Below are positions 8,009 through 16,329 of a stretch of 64,000 nt of DNA, piece after piece. Numbering within the stretch: the first letter of the stretch is position 1; each line of letters begins with the position of its first letter. A model generated the notes under the pieces. The model had not been told where the DNA came from and made no database searches. It saw only the letters and a list, made by a program, of their open reading frames with translations. The translations under genes were made by a program, and so were the position numbers. Origin of the DNA: Hyphomonadaceae bacterium (lineage in GTDB: Bacteria > Pseudomonadota > Alphaproteobacteria > Caulobacterales > Hyphomonadaceae); assembly GCA_022844475.1 (NCBI GenBank), contig JALHLR010000005.1:1-64000 (forward strand), in the 5' to 3' direction.

Positions 8009-9996
8009 CTGCCGCCATCCGTGAGAGTCGCCGCGGGCGGCGGAGGCAGGGCAGGCGCGGCCGGCATACGTTCCAGCACTCCGTCGAGCATGCTCGGCGC
8101 GCCGCCATTGCTCAGCCGTTGCTGCTGGATCATGCGGTCGAGTTCGGGCTGCGTGATCGAGCGCGCCGCATCAGCCGAACCGACAATCACTGGGCGGATG
8201 AAGATCATCAGGTTGGTGCTATCCTTCTGGGTCTGTTCGGAGGAAAACAGCGCACCGATGAATGGAATGTCGCCCAGGATCGGGACCTTCTCGTTTGTCA
8301 CCTGCTCGTTCTGGTCGAGCAGCCCGCCCAGTACGACGATCTCGCCATTGTCGACCAGCACGGAGGTTTCGATCTCGCGCTTGTTAAAAACAAGTTCGCC
8401 GAACGAGGCGCTGAACGGATCGACGCTAGACACCTCCTGGCGCAGCACCAGCGTGATCGAACCATCTGCGTTGATCTGTGGTTTGACGCGAAGCTTCACA
8501 CCGACATCCTGCCGCTCGATGGTACGAAACGGATTGTTGTTGTTGGAGCTCAACACCTCGCCCGTCGTCACCGGCACATTCTGGCCGACCAGGAACTCCG
8601 CCTCGCGATTGTTCAGAGTCAGGATCGAGGGCGTCGAGATCAGGTTGGAATCGCCATCGCGCTTGATCGCATTGATGATCAGGCCGAACAGGCCGTCGCT
8701 GCCAAGGTCAGACGCAAAACCGCCAATTCCGCCGAAGGCGCCGAGCAGGCTGTCCGCGGCCGCTTCCTGCAACTGGTCATGAAGGTCAGGGCTCACCGAC
8801 AGCCCGCCCGCACCCAGCGCCGCCGACAAGGTCAGCAGGCTCGGTGACGCGCTCGAGAAGTTCGTCGCAAAGAAGGGAATGTCGGAATCACCGTTGCCGC
8901 CGAGCAGCAACTGCACGCCAAGATTCTTCGCGGCGCCTTCGCTGATCTCAACGACGATCGCCTGCACCAGAACTTGTTCGGCCCGACGATCGAGCTGGCG
9001 GATGATCGACTCGACCTCTTGCTGAACTGCAGGATCAGCGCGTACGACGATTGCATTCGCTCCCTCGAACCGCGTGATGACCGCGCGCTGACTTGCCGAA
9101 GGCGCAGCCGCTGGGGCGGCGTTCGGCTGACCACCCCCCGCGCTGGCCGTACGCGGCTGGTCCACCACGCTCTGCAACATCTCAACCATCTGACCGGCGT
9201 CGGCGTGCTGCAGAAAGATCACGCGTGTGTCGCCCGTCGGCTTCGCCTGCTCGTCCAGCAGGATTGCGACTTCCTTTAGCCGCGAGACCGTCTCGGTCGG
9301 TCCGCGGAGGACCAGCGAGTTGGACGAATCGACCGCCGTGAATGTCGCCGCCGAGAATCCCTTCTCGCCAGCGCCGCCTGACGCGGTGATGTCACGCAAT
9401 GCCGCCGCCAGCACAGACGCGCGCGAATTCTTCAGGGGAAGGATCTCGATGCGATCCGTATCCCGGTCCAGTTCCGCCACCAGGCCCGAAAGGCGCCGGA
9501 CATTGTCCGCGTAGTCGGTGATGACGATCGTGTTCGACGATGGTGCCGCGCCCACGCGGCCGCCACGCCCAACCAAGGGCTGCAGAACACCAACCAGGGA
9601 CGCCGCGTCCCGCGTCTTGAGCCGGATCACCTGTGTGACGAACCTCTCGCCCGTCGTGCCAGAAGGCTGCTGCGCCGCCTGCTCGTCAGGTGCGATCCGC
9701 CATGCCCCTGATGACGTCGGAATCGCAACATAGCCATGTGCGCGCAGGGTCGCGAGGAACACTTCCATCATGTCGTCGCGATCCATCGGCGCGCCGCCGG
9801 CGATGGTCACATTGCCCTGCACGGCGGGGTCAATGACGAATGTGTTGCCGGTCGCCTTCGAGACATCCTGGATGAAGGCGCGGATGTCCGCGTTCTGCAC
9901 GTTGAGCGACTGCGTCGCTCCTTGCGCCAGACTTTCAGGCCCCACCCCGGCAATGCCGAGGGCGAGGCACGCCGCCACGATACGCGAAAACGCCAT
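8005..9996 (-). CDS. gspD: type II secretion outer-membrane secretin GspD
   Basis: 663-residue secretin with a Sec signal peptide (about 1-25). The N0 domain follows (V-Q-N-A-D-I-R-A-F-I-Q-D-V), then repeated N1-N2 domains and the C-terminal secretin core with V-P-I-L-G-D-I-P-F-I-G-A-L-F near residue 585. It forms the outer-membrane exit channel and docks on GspC through N0. No pilotin gene (gspS) is seen next to it, so the assembly route is unknown. The start codon overlaps the gspC stop (TAATG). Confidence 0.97.
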   Translation of the reverse strand: MAFSRIVAACLALGIAGVGPESLAQGATQSLNVQNADIRAFIQDVSKATGNTFVIDPAVQGNVTIAGGAPMDRDDMMEVFLATLRAHGYVAIPTSSGAWRIAPDEQAAQQPSGTTGERFVTQVIRLKTRDAASLVGVLQPLVGRGGRVGAAPSSNTIVITDYADNVRRLSGLVAELDRDTDRIEILPLKNSRASVLAAALRDITASGGAGEKGFSAATFTAVDSSNSLVLRGPTETVSRLKEVAILLDEQAKPTGDTRVIFLQHADAGQMVEMLQSVVDQPRTASAGGGQPNAAPAAAPSASQRAVITRFEGANAIVVRADPAVQQEVESIIRQLDRRAEQVLVQAIVVEISEGAAKNLGVQLLLGGNGDSDIPFFATNFSSASPSLLTLSAALGAGGLSVSPDLHDQLQEAAADSLLGAFGGIGGFASDLGSDGLFGLIINAIKRDGDSNLISTPSILTLNNREAEFLVGQNVPVTTGEVLSSNNNNPFRTIERQDVGVKLRVKPQINADGSITLVLRQEVSSVDPFSASFGELVFNKREIETSVLVDNGEIVVLGGLLDQNEQVTNEKVPILGDIPFIGALFSSEQTQKDSTNLMIFIRPVIVGSADAARSITQPELDRMIQQQRLSNGGAPSMLDGVLERMPAAPALPPPPAATLTDGGR

Positions 9997-10802
9997 TACT
10001 GAATTCCAAGCCGTGCCGTATGAATCTGCCCATCACGCTCGAAGCGGACGTCGACAGGTTGTCCCGATGCAATCTGCGCACGATAGGCCGACAGGTCGGC
10101 GGACGCTGCATCTGTACCATTGATGCTGATGACGAGGTCGCCCGGCCGCAGTCCAGCCGCAGCAAGCCCGCCGCCTGCCGCCTGTGGCATCACTTCAAAA
10201 CCAGTCCTGCCATTGCGGTTAACCGGCTGCAGCGGCAGCGCGGCTAGCGCCGTCGCGGGGAGGGGAGAGGCCGCGCGCGCCGCAGCCTGATAGTCCGCCG
10301 GCAGGCTGGTGGACATCTGCGTCACAGCGCCGGTGACCCCTCCGGGGAACGACACGCGCATGCGCTGGCCGCCGACGTCGATCTCGACATGCTCGGCTGA
10401 GACCAGCGCAAGCATCACGCCGGGGCTGATTTCTTCGCCGACCGCAAAAGCGCCTTGCGCGCCACCGGAGGGTGAAAGTATCGCCGTCCCCTCGCCGCCG
10501 CCCATCGCTCGCGTCGCGTGCAGAGTGAATCCCGACGCGTCGCCCACGGTTGAAGCGGTCATCACCGGCCCGCTCGCGAACGGGTCAGGAACGCGCGACA
10601 GCCGGGTCAGGATTTCAGATTCGAAACGATCAGCGCTTGCACCTTTAGCACCGCCCACAGCCATAGCACTGCGCGGTGTGGCCACGGTCCACGCCAGCGC
10701 CGCTAGAGAGATACCAAGCGTTGAAATTGCAGCGATTTCACACGTGGCGGCAACTCCGCCACGCAGTGCCTGCGCGAACCCCTTGCTTGCGGCCATAACC
10801 AT
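9996..10802 (-). CDS. gspC: type II secretion inner-membrane protein GspC
   Basis: 268 residues with one N-terminal membrane helix (about 20-45), a periplasmic HR domain (about 100-165, with A-I-L-S-P-S-G-G-A-Q-G and E-I-S-P-G-V-M-L) and a C-terminal PDZ domain (G-L-R-P-G-D-L-V-I-S-I-N-G-T near 220). GspC bridges the inner platform and GspD and contributes to substrate choice. First gsp gene, 94 bases after the TonB-receptor stop. The ATG at 10802 is used; a second ATG two codons in (10796) is equally possible. Confidence 0.93.
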   Translation of the reverse strand: MVMAASKGFAQALRGGVAATCEIAAISTLGISLAALAWTVATPRSAMAVGGAKGASADRFESEILTRLSRVPDPFASGPVMTASTVGDASGFTLHATRAMGGGEGTAILSPSGGAQGAFAVGEEISPGVMLALVSAEHVEIDVGGQRMRVSFPGGVTGAVTQMSTSLPADYQAAARAASPLPATALAALPLQPVNRNGRTGFEVMPQAAGGGLAAAGLRPGDLVISINGTDAASADLSAYRAQIASGQPVDVRFERDGQIHTARLGIQ

Positions 10803-10852
10803 CAGCCCCGCGCGCTCAACCGCGTCTTCAAGGTGTCACATGCGCCGCCAAG

Positions 10853-10870
10853 GATTCAGTTTTATGACGG
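10853..10870 (-). promoter_or_regulatory. degenerate PhoB-box-like site upstream of gspC
   Basis: On the minus strand this reads CCGTCATAAAACTGAATC, agreeing with the classic Pho-box layout (CTGTCA, A/T-rich spacer, CTGTCA) at 14 of 18 positions. The first half-site is good and the second is weak. It lies about 50 bases upstream of gspC. A far better three-repeat Pho box precedes the lipoprotein gene at the head of the same-strand gene set, which makes this more credible than it would be alone. Confidence 0.35.
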
Positions 10871-10896
10871 CTGGAAGGCCCTGTTGTCACACGCGC

Positions 10897-13566
10897 TCAG
10901 AACCGCGTCGACAGTCCAAATTCATAAGCGACGCCCAGATCGTACTGGTTGATGATGATTTCGCCGCCGCCGAATTCCTGATGCTCGAGATAGTCCTCGT
11001 CCAGCAGGTTATTCGCCTTGAAGGAGAACGTCATCGGCTGCCCGTAGGCGTCAAACTCGCGGCGATAGACGAAATCCACCATCACGCCCGGCTCCTGGAT
11101 GAAGTCAGGTTCCCCAGGGCGCCCACGTGCGGAGGAGCGCTCGCTGACATAGTTCACGATAAACGTGCCTTGTTCGGTGGCAATCGGATCTTCCCAGCCG
11201 AGCTGGAAGTTGACCACGTGCTCGGACTGGCCCTGCAGCCGTGATCCGTTGATGATGAAGTTCTCGGCCGGCTGCGCGGATCCGGCGCCGGATAGCGGGA
11301 ATACCGTATCACCCGCGCTGACCTGAACCTCGCTCTTGCTGTAGGTGTAGTTGGTCTGCAGGAAGATGTCCTTGCCGCCGATCCAGAACACGTCTGCGAA
11401 CGGATCAGTAAAGGTCGTGCGGAGCTCGACCTCCGCGCCATAGAGGATCGCCTTGGGGGCGTTGAGATAGGTCTGCTGGATCGTGGCGCCCTGTTCGGCG
11501 ACCACGGACTCGATCGGATTTTCGATGTCCTTGTAGAACGCGCCCAGCGTGAAGAACATGTTGCGGCCAAAGAAGTTCTCGAGGCGCGTATCGAAGTTTG
11601 TCAGCTCCGTGTCGACGAGGAACGGGTTGCCGATGAAGAGGCGGTCGCTGTCCGGATCAAGATACTGTTGCGGAGCAAGTTCGCGAAACTGCGGACGGCC
11701 GATGGTCTGCGAGGCGCCGACACGAAGTTGCCAGTCATCAAGGAAATTCCAGGTCACTGTGCCTGCCGGGAGGAAGTACTCCTCTTCGCGCACGGGCGGC
11801 TGCGTCGGCTGCGCCTCGCCGAGGAAAAGCGCGCGGGGGCTCACCGACTGGGTTGCTTCCTCAAATCGGCCGCCCACCGCCACACGGAAGAAGGGGAAGG
11901 GTTCGAAATCGGCCTTCACGAACGCCGCCGAAACCTCAAGCTGGGCGTCATAGGCCGCGGCGCCCGAAGAGCCGGTCGTCTCGCGAATGACAAGCCGGTC
12001 AGGGGAAATGTTGAAGTCGGCGAACAGGAAGTCCGGACGCGACTGCTGCACGGCAAGCGGCAGGTCTTCGGCGACGAAACGGAAGGCGCGAGAGGTCGCC
12101 GAGCGGGTATTGTCGAACCAGTCAATGCCAGCTGAAAGCTCCAGGTCACGCACGTCGGGGATCGGCAGCGGAACGCTGTACTTTGCCGTCAGTCCGGCGC
12201 TGTCGATCTCATCGACCAGTTCGCTGAACTCCAGCCGGTTGCTGGTGCGTGACGTGTCATGCAGGTAGCGGTCGATCGTGTCGTCGAAGATGTAGCGCAT
12301 CTGGCGCTCGTAGGGCGCGTCGCGCTCGGTGCGTGAATATGCCGTCCGCCAGCCAAGCTCCAGCTGCCCAAATTCATGCGTACCATCAAGCTGCGTCGAG
12401 CTCAGCGAGCGCTCGTACCACGCCGTGCGCTCGTCCAGGACCTGCTCACCGGCAAGTTCGTCGAAGCCAAACCGGACCTGGGTGCGCTTGTCAGTGCGGC
12501 GGATCCAGAGATTGGTCCAGTCGATCGTATGGTCCGACCCGAACTCCAGACCGACGCCAAACAGCCCGTCCCAACCAACCTTGTTGGCGGTCGTCGTATA
12601 GTCATAGCTCGTCTTTGGCGTCGAAACGCCGCCATCTACACGGCCCTCCTGCTGGATCCCGTCTTCGGTCTCCCAAGCGTTGGAATAGCCCAGCACGCCA
12701 ACATACCCGATGCTCCAGGTGTCGAAATCCTGACGCAGTCCCGTCGACAGATCGAAGCTACCGTTTGCGGGAATCTGCGTGTTCACCTGGACAAGGTTGA
12801 CCTTGGCGTTCTCGAAGCTCTGGCCGATCCGTTGCAGCTCCTGCGCGTTCGTCAGCTGCGGGTAGAGATTCAGTGTCGAATCGACCCTGCGGCTCGCGAG
12901 GATCGCTTCATTCAGTTGGTTCGGAATCTTCCGCGTGCCATCGTCGAAACCAAATATGTCCGCGTCACCGCCATCATGCGTGTAACCAGTCGCGGCCGTC
13001 GTCGCCGTGTTGATGCTGAAACTGGCGCCGACTTCCAGAAAACTCTCGTCTGGCAGGTTCAGCGTCGACAGCTGAACCACGCCGCCGCCGAATTCTCCTG
13101 GGAATTCCACCGAGTAGCTTTTCTGCACACTTACGCCAGAGAGGATGCTGGCCGGAAAAAGATCCAGCGGAACAACGCGCTGCAGTGGTTCCGGGCTGGG
13201 CAGCGGAGAGCCATTGAGGATCGCCGACGAATAGCGCTCACCAAGGCCGCGCACATAGACGAAGCGCCCTTCCGCGACAGACAGGCCGGGTAGTTTGGTC
13301 AGAGCATCGGCTGCGTTGGAGTCGCCCTGGCGGCTGAGGTCTTCTGCCGAAATGAAGGCAGCAACCTCGGCGGTCACCTGAAGCGGTTCAGGAATGAAGC
13401 GCCCGCGCACGATGATGACGTCGCCCTGGTCTTCAGCTTCATCCGGGTCCGATGATTCCGCCGCGGGCGGATCGGCCGGCTGGCTTTCCTGCGCGAATGC
13501 GCCCGGCGCAATCAGGGCCGATGTTGCCAGAAGCAGGGCGCTCAGGGACAGGCTGGACGTTTTCAT
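10897..13566 (-). CDS. TonB-dependent outer-membrane receptor
   Basis: 889 residues. Signal peptide to about residue 25 (ends G-A-F-A-Q), a TonB-box-like D-V-I-I-V-R-G near 50, and a plug domain with D-A-L-T-K-L-P-G-L and the V-Y-V-R-G-L-G-E-R-Y signature of the TIGR01782/Caulobacter-type receptors. A 22-strand barrel should follow, ending in aromatic G-L-S-T-R-F. It imports an unknown ligand using TonB energy. It sits between a beta-helix surface lipoprotein and gspC on one strand, so the three may act together, with the T2SS exporting the lipoprotein. A phosphate-related ligand is only inferred from the Pho box upstream. Confidence 0.93.
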   Translation of the reverse strand: MKTSSLSLSALLLATSALIAPGAFAQESQPADPPAAESSDPDEAEDQGDVIIVRGRFIPEPLQVTAEVAAFISAEDLSRQGDSNAADALTKLPGLSVAEGRFVYVRGLGERYSSAILNGSPLPSPEPLQRVVPLDLFPASILSGVSVQKSYSVEFPGEFGGGVVQLSTLNLPDESFLEVGASFSINTATTAATGYTHDGGDADIFGFDDGTRKIPNQLNEAILASRRVDSTLNLYPQLTNAQELQRIGQSFENAKVNLVQVNTQIPANGSFDLSTGLRQDFDTWSIGYVGVLGYSNAWETEDGIQQEGRVDGGVSTPKTSYDYTTTANKVGWDGLFGVGLEFGSDHTIDWTNLWIRRTDKRTQVRFGFDELAGEQVLDERTAWYERSLSSTQLDGTHEFGQLELGWRTAYSRTERDAPYERQMRYIFDDTIDRYLHDTSRTSNRLEFSELVDEIDSAGLTAKYSVPLPIPDVRDLELSAGIDWFDNTRSATSRAFRFVAEDLPLAVQQSRPDFLFADFNISPDRLVIRETTGSSGAAAYDAQLEVSAAFVKADFEPFPFFRVAVGGRFEEATQSVSPRALFLGEAQPTQPPVREEEYFLPAGTVTWNFLDDWQLRVGASQTIGRPQFRELAPQQYLDPDSDRLFIGNPFLVDTELTNFDTRLENFFGRNMFFTLGAFYKDIENPIESVVAEQGATIQQTYLNAPKAILYGAEVELRTTFTDPFADVFWIGGKDIFLQTNYTYSKSEVQVSAGDTVFPLSGAGSAQPAENFIINGSRLQGQSEHVVNFQLGWEDPIATEQGTFIVNYVSERSSARGRPGEPDFIQEPGVMVDFVYRREFDAYGQPMTFSFKANNLLDEDYLEHQEFGGGEIIINQYDLGVAYEFGLSTRF

Positions 13567-13630
13567 GGAGCGGTATCCCGCGAAGAGGAAAAGTTGCGTC
13601 GATCAAGCGAGCGAAAGGGGGAAAGTAGCA

Positions 13631-13657
13631 GGCCGGCGGCCGCAATGGCCGCCGGCC
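13631..13657 (-). terminator. strong intercistronic stem-loop after the lipoprotein gene
   Basis: Perfect 11-bp inverted repeat GGCCGGCGGCC / GGCCGCCGGCC with a 5-base loop, extended outward by GCA/TGC with one bulge. It lies 10 bases beyond the lipoprotein stop and 65 bases before the TonB-receptor ATG. On the transcribed (minus) strand it is followed by a modest pyrimidine tract (TACTTTCCCCC). It could be a leaky terminator or a 3'-end stabiliser that makes the first gene more abundant than the receptor and gsp genes. Confidence 0.6.
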
Positions 13658-13667
13658 CTGCTGCGGG

Positions 13668-15188
13668 CTAGCAGGCCTCTTCGCCGACAAGCGGGCTGCA
13701 GGTCCAACCCTGGTACCAGGTGTTGTTGCTCGCGCTGACTGCTCCGATGTTGGCCGGCGCCGTCAGGAAACTCGATCCTGGCAGGTTCGCGATCGGCTGG
13801 ACTGCAACGCCGTTCTCGTTTGCGCCGTTGACAAAGTTGGCCGTGCTCGTGCCACGCGCCGCCAGGGTGTTCGTGCCCGCTGCGGTGTTGCCGGTTCCGG
13901 CGTTGAAGCGCGTGGCCTCATCGTCGGCGTCGGCGTTGAAGGAAGTCGGGCAGGACATGAACACGCCGTTGAAGGTCGGCGCGGCTGTAAACGTGTCAGC
14001 ATCATCGATATCGAGGCAGACTTGCGGGTCGAACACCACCGAGTTGAACAGACGGAGGCCGTTGCCCGAGTTCAGGATGATCGCATCGCCGCCACCAGTC
14101 CGCGCCACGATGGTTGCGTTGGAGATGTACGGCGTCGTGTTGAGTGTGAAGGCAGCCGTCGGTTGTCCAGCAGGTGGGGTCTGAGCCGTACGGTTGCCGG
14201 CGGAAGAGAATTCGAAGCCACGGTCGCCGCCCGCTGGCCGCTGAACGATCAGAAGGTTCTGCACAGCGCCACGCCAGCCCGTATCGACATCGAAGCTATC
14301 GTCATCGTTGCCGGTCAGCACGATGTTCCGCAGATTGACCGTGCCGCCGAAGATCTCGATGCCGTCGTCCGACGAGTTGTGCACCTGCACGTTCTCGACG
14401 ACCGTGCCGTTGCCGACACCGGCAAGGGTGATGCCGTTCAGTTCGTTGTTCGGGAGGATTTCGAATCCCGAGTGCTGCACGCGCACGTGGCTCAGACGCC
14501 CGGAATTGTCGGCAGGCGTGTTGCCGCCGTACTGCGCGTTGGCGCCTTCGACCTGCCCACCGCAGCCGACATTTGGGGGAACCAGAACGCCTGTGCAGAC
14601 CGAAACTGGCGCGCGGCCAAGGACGACCAGACCACCCCACTGACCGATCGAGTTCTCGTTGTTGCCACCTTCCACGCCCTGGCGGCTTGTGAAAACGATA
14701 GGCTGTGCAGCGGAGCCGATCGCGCTGATGCGCGAGCCGCGGTTGACCAGCAGGTAGTCCAGCGTACCCGAACCGAACACGGTCACGCCCGGATCGATCG
14801 ACAGGATACCCTGCGCGCCACCAGGCAGCGGAGCGGCCGGATCGGCGCCGAGGTCGATGCCCACATCGGTGCGGCCGGAGAGCGAATAGATTGTGCCTGC
14901 GCGCAGAGGGATGTTCAGTGTGCCTGTGATCACGGCAGGAAGCTGGCAGTTGCGTTGCCCAGCAACGACGCCGGCATTGGTGAAGCCGGTCGGGCAGTCA
15001 GCGGCGGGGCCAGTCGGGCTGGCGGGCGGCGGCGGCGCTGCGGGTGGCGGCGGAGCTGCCGGCGGTGGCGAGGGAATAAACACGCCCTCTCCCGGGGAAG
15101 CGACCCCGTCGGAGCCGGAACAGGCAGCGACACCCGTCGCGGCAAGGGCGGCCAGCAGGGCGGCGCGCACAGCAATCTTGGATGACAT
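13668..15188 (-). CDS. parallel beta-helix lipoprotein, candidate T2SS substrate
   Basis: 506 residues. The N-terminus is a lipoprotein signal with lipobox G-V-A-A-C at Cys23. A Pro/Ala-rich linker (about 42-58) leads into a region rich in short beta repeats with N-G-I-T-L-A-G-V, S-S-D-D-G-I-E-I-F-G-G and G-N-D-D-D-S-F-D-V-D, typical of right-handed parallel beta-helices and possibly calcium-binding. The C-terminus has a closing cysteine pair (C-S-P-L-V-G-E-E-A-C). No catalytic signature recognised. It heads the receptor and gsp gene set and lies behind a Pho box. Caulobacter is known to release a lipoprotein (ElpS) by its T2SS during phosphate starvation; equivalence to this protein is inference. 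Confidence 0.75.
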   Translation of the reverse strand: MSSKIAVRAALLAALAATGVAACSGSDGVASPGEGVFIPSPPPAAPPPPAAPPPPASPTGPAADCPTGFTNAGVVAGQRNCQLPAVITGTLNIPLRAGTIYSLSGRTDVGIDLGADPAAPLPGGAQGILSIDPGVTVFGSGTLDYLLVNRGSRISAIGSAAQPIVFTSRQGVEGGNNENSIGQWGGLVVLGRAPVSVCTGVLVPPNVGCGGQVEGANAQYGGNTPADNSGRLSHVRVQHSGFEILPNNELNGITLAGVGNGTVVENVQVHNSSDDGIEIFGGTVNLRNIVLTGNDDDSFDVDTGWRGAVQNLLIVQRPAGGDRGFEFSSAGNRTAQTPPAGQPTAAFTLNTTPYISNATIVARTGGGDAIILNSGNGLRLFNSVVFDPQVCLDIDDADTFTAAPTFNGVFMSCPTSFNADADDEATRFNAGTGNTAAGTNTLAARGTSTANFVNGANENGVAVQPIANLPGSSFLTAPANIGAVSASNNTWYQGWTCSPLVGEEAC

Positions 15189-15291
15189 TCTGGATTCCCT
15201 TGAGCTCGACCGGGGCCGAATTGCGGGGAGCGCCGGAACTTCGTTCTCGACTGGCGCCCACCTTCCCCACGAGCCGGTTAACGGTCCAGCA

Positions 15292-15319
15292 TGACAGTCA
15301 CCTGACAGTTAAATGACAG
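15292..15319 (-). promoter_or_regulatory. three-repeat Pho box (PhoB binding site)
   Basis: On the minus strand three exact CTGTCA half-sites occur at a strict 11-bp period (plus-strand TGACAG at 15292, 15303 and 15314). The leading pair forms CTGTCATTTAACTGTCAG, essentially the textbook PhoB box. The array points towards the lipoprotein gene, whose ATG is about 105 bases downstream, and a TTAACC -10-like element lies about 10 bases beyond the last repeat. It probably activates the lipoprotein, TonB receptor and perhaps gsp genes under phosphate limitation. Confidence 0.85.
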
Positions 15320-15427
15320 TTTGGATTCGTGAGCCTGCAGCCAAGGGGCGTTGCCTGGGCGCCTCACATGCTTTCGGTTGTCACATGGCTGTTTCGTGAC
15401 GGTCATCAAACCGGATCGGGCGGCCTT

Positions 15428-16327
15428 CTAGGCTCCAACCTCGTCCTGTCCCATGATGGGGACGACATCGACTGCCTGCTTGCTCTTCTGGCCGCCTGCA
15501 GTGCGCACCACGCCGCGCACCGGCGCCACGTCGCCATAGTCGCGGCCGCATGCGACGACGATATGCTGGTCGCCCACGCGCACGCCGTTCGTGGGATCAT
15601 AGTCGACCCAGCCCATCTTCGGCCCGCACCAGGCGCGCACCCAGGCGTGCATCGCATCGGCGCCTTCGAGTCTCGGCTGACCCTTGGGCGGGATCGTGCG
15701 CAGGAACCCGCTGACATAGGCGGCCGGTACACCGATCGAGCGCAGGCAGGCGATCATGATGTGCGTGAAATCCTGGCACACGCCAAGGCGCCGAGCGAAC
15801 GCCTCCTCCGGCGGTGTGTCGACCTGCGTCGAACCGGGCTCGAACGCCATGTCGCGGTTGATCGCGCGCCCGATTGTCTCGACGGCCTGCAGGGTCGTCA
15901 TGGTCTCTGCATCGATCTGCGCCAGCGCATAGTCGCGAAACACCTTCTGGGCGCGCACCCGTGGGCTGTTGGCCAGGAAGTGATGCGGTGAGTCGCCCTC
16001 AAGCGAGCGCACCTCGCGTAGCGCATCGACCAATTGTGTAGGCGATCCCGAGTGATCCTGACCTGTCTCGGCCACATTGCGCTCGACGCGCGCACGCAGC
16101 CGGAACTCGACTTCGGCATGTGGGGTGTGGAAGGCGACTTCCACCACCGTATTGCCGTAGAAGTCCGTCCGCGCCGAACGCTCATCCGGCGCTGGCGTGA
16201 TATCGAGAAGCGATGTGATGGCGCGTTGCCCGTCGAGGTTGGCGGGCGTCATGTAGAGCACATGTCGTCCGCCTGCCGCCCGGGTGGCGTAGGAATAGTG
16301 TATGCGCAGGCCGATATCGTACAGCAT
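15428..16327 (-). CDS. transglutaminase-like cysteine protease-fold protein
   Basis: 299 residues: a bacterial transglutaminase N-terminal beta domain (about 1-90, opening Y-D-I-G-L-R-I-H-Y-S-Y), then a transglutaminase core. The triad is visible as Cys in G-V-C-Q-D-F-T-H (about 185), His in A-M-H-A-W-V-R-A (about 229) and Asp in V-D-Y-D-P-T-N-G (about 246). No signal peptide, so cytoplasmic. Its ATG lies two bases after the stop of the ATP-grasp/alpha-E gene. Such transglutaminases are predicted peptidases or amide-transfer enzymes acting with the ATP-grasp ligase; the substrate is unknown. Confidence 0.9.
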   Translation of the reverse strand: MLYDIGLRIHYSYATRAAGGRHVLYMTPANLDGQRAITSLLDITPAPDERSARTDFYGNTVVEVAFHTPHAEVEFRLRARVERNVAETGQDHSGSPTQLVDALREVRSLEGDSPHHFLANSPRVRAQKVFRDYALAQIDAETMTTLQAVETIGRAINRDMAFEPGSTQVDTPPEEAFARRLGVCQDFTHIMIACLRSIGVPAAYVSGFLRTIPPKGQPRLEGADAMHAWVRAWCGPKMGWVDYDPTNGVRVGDQHIVVACGRDYGDVAPVRGVVRTAGGQKSKQAVDVVPIMGQDEVGA

Positions 16328-16329
16328 GC

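Noticed and set aside
14022-15185. 387-codon plus-strand frame over the beta-helix lipoprotein gene
   Set aside because: The minus-strand frame has a signal, lipobox and repeats; the plus frame has none of these.
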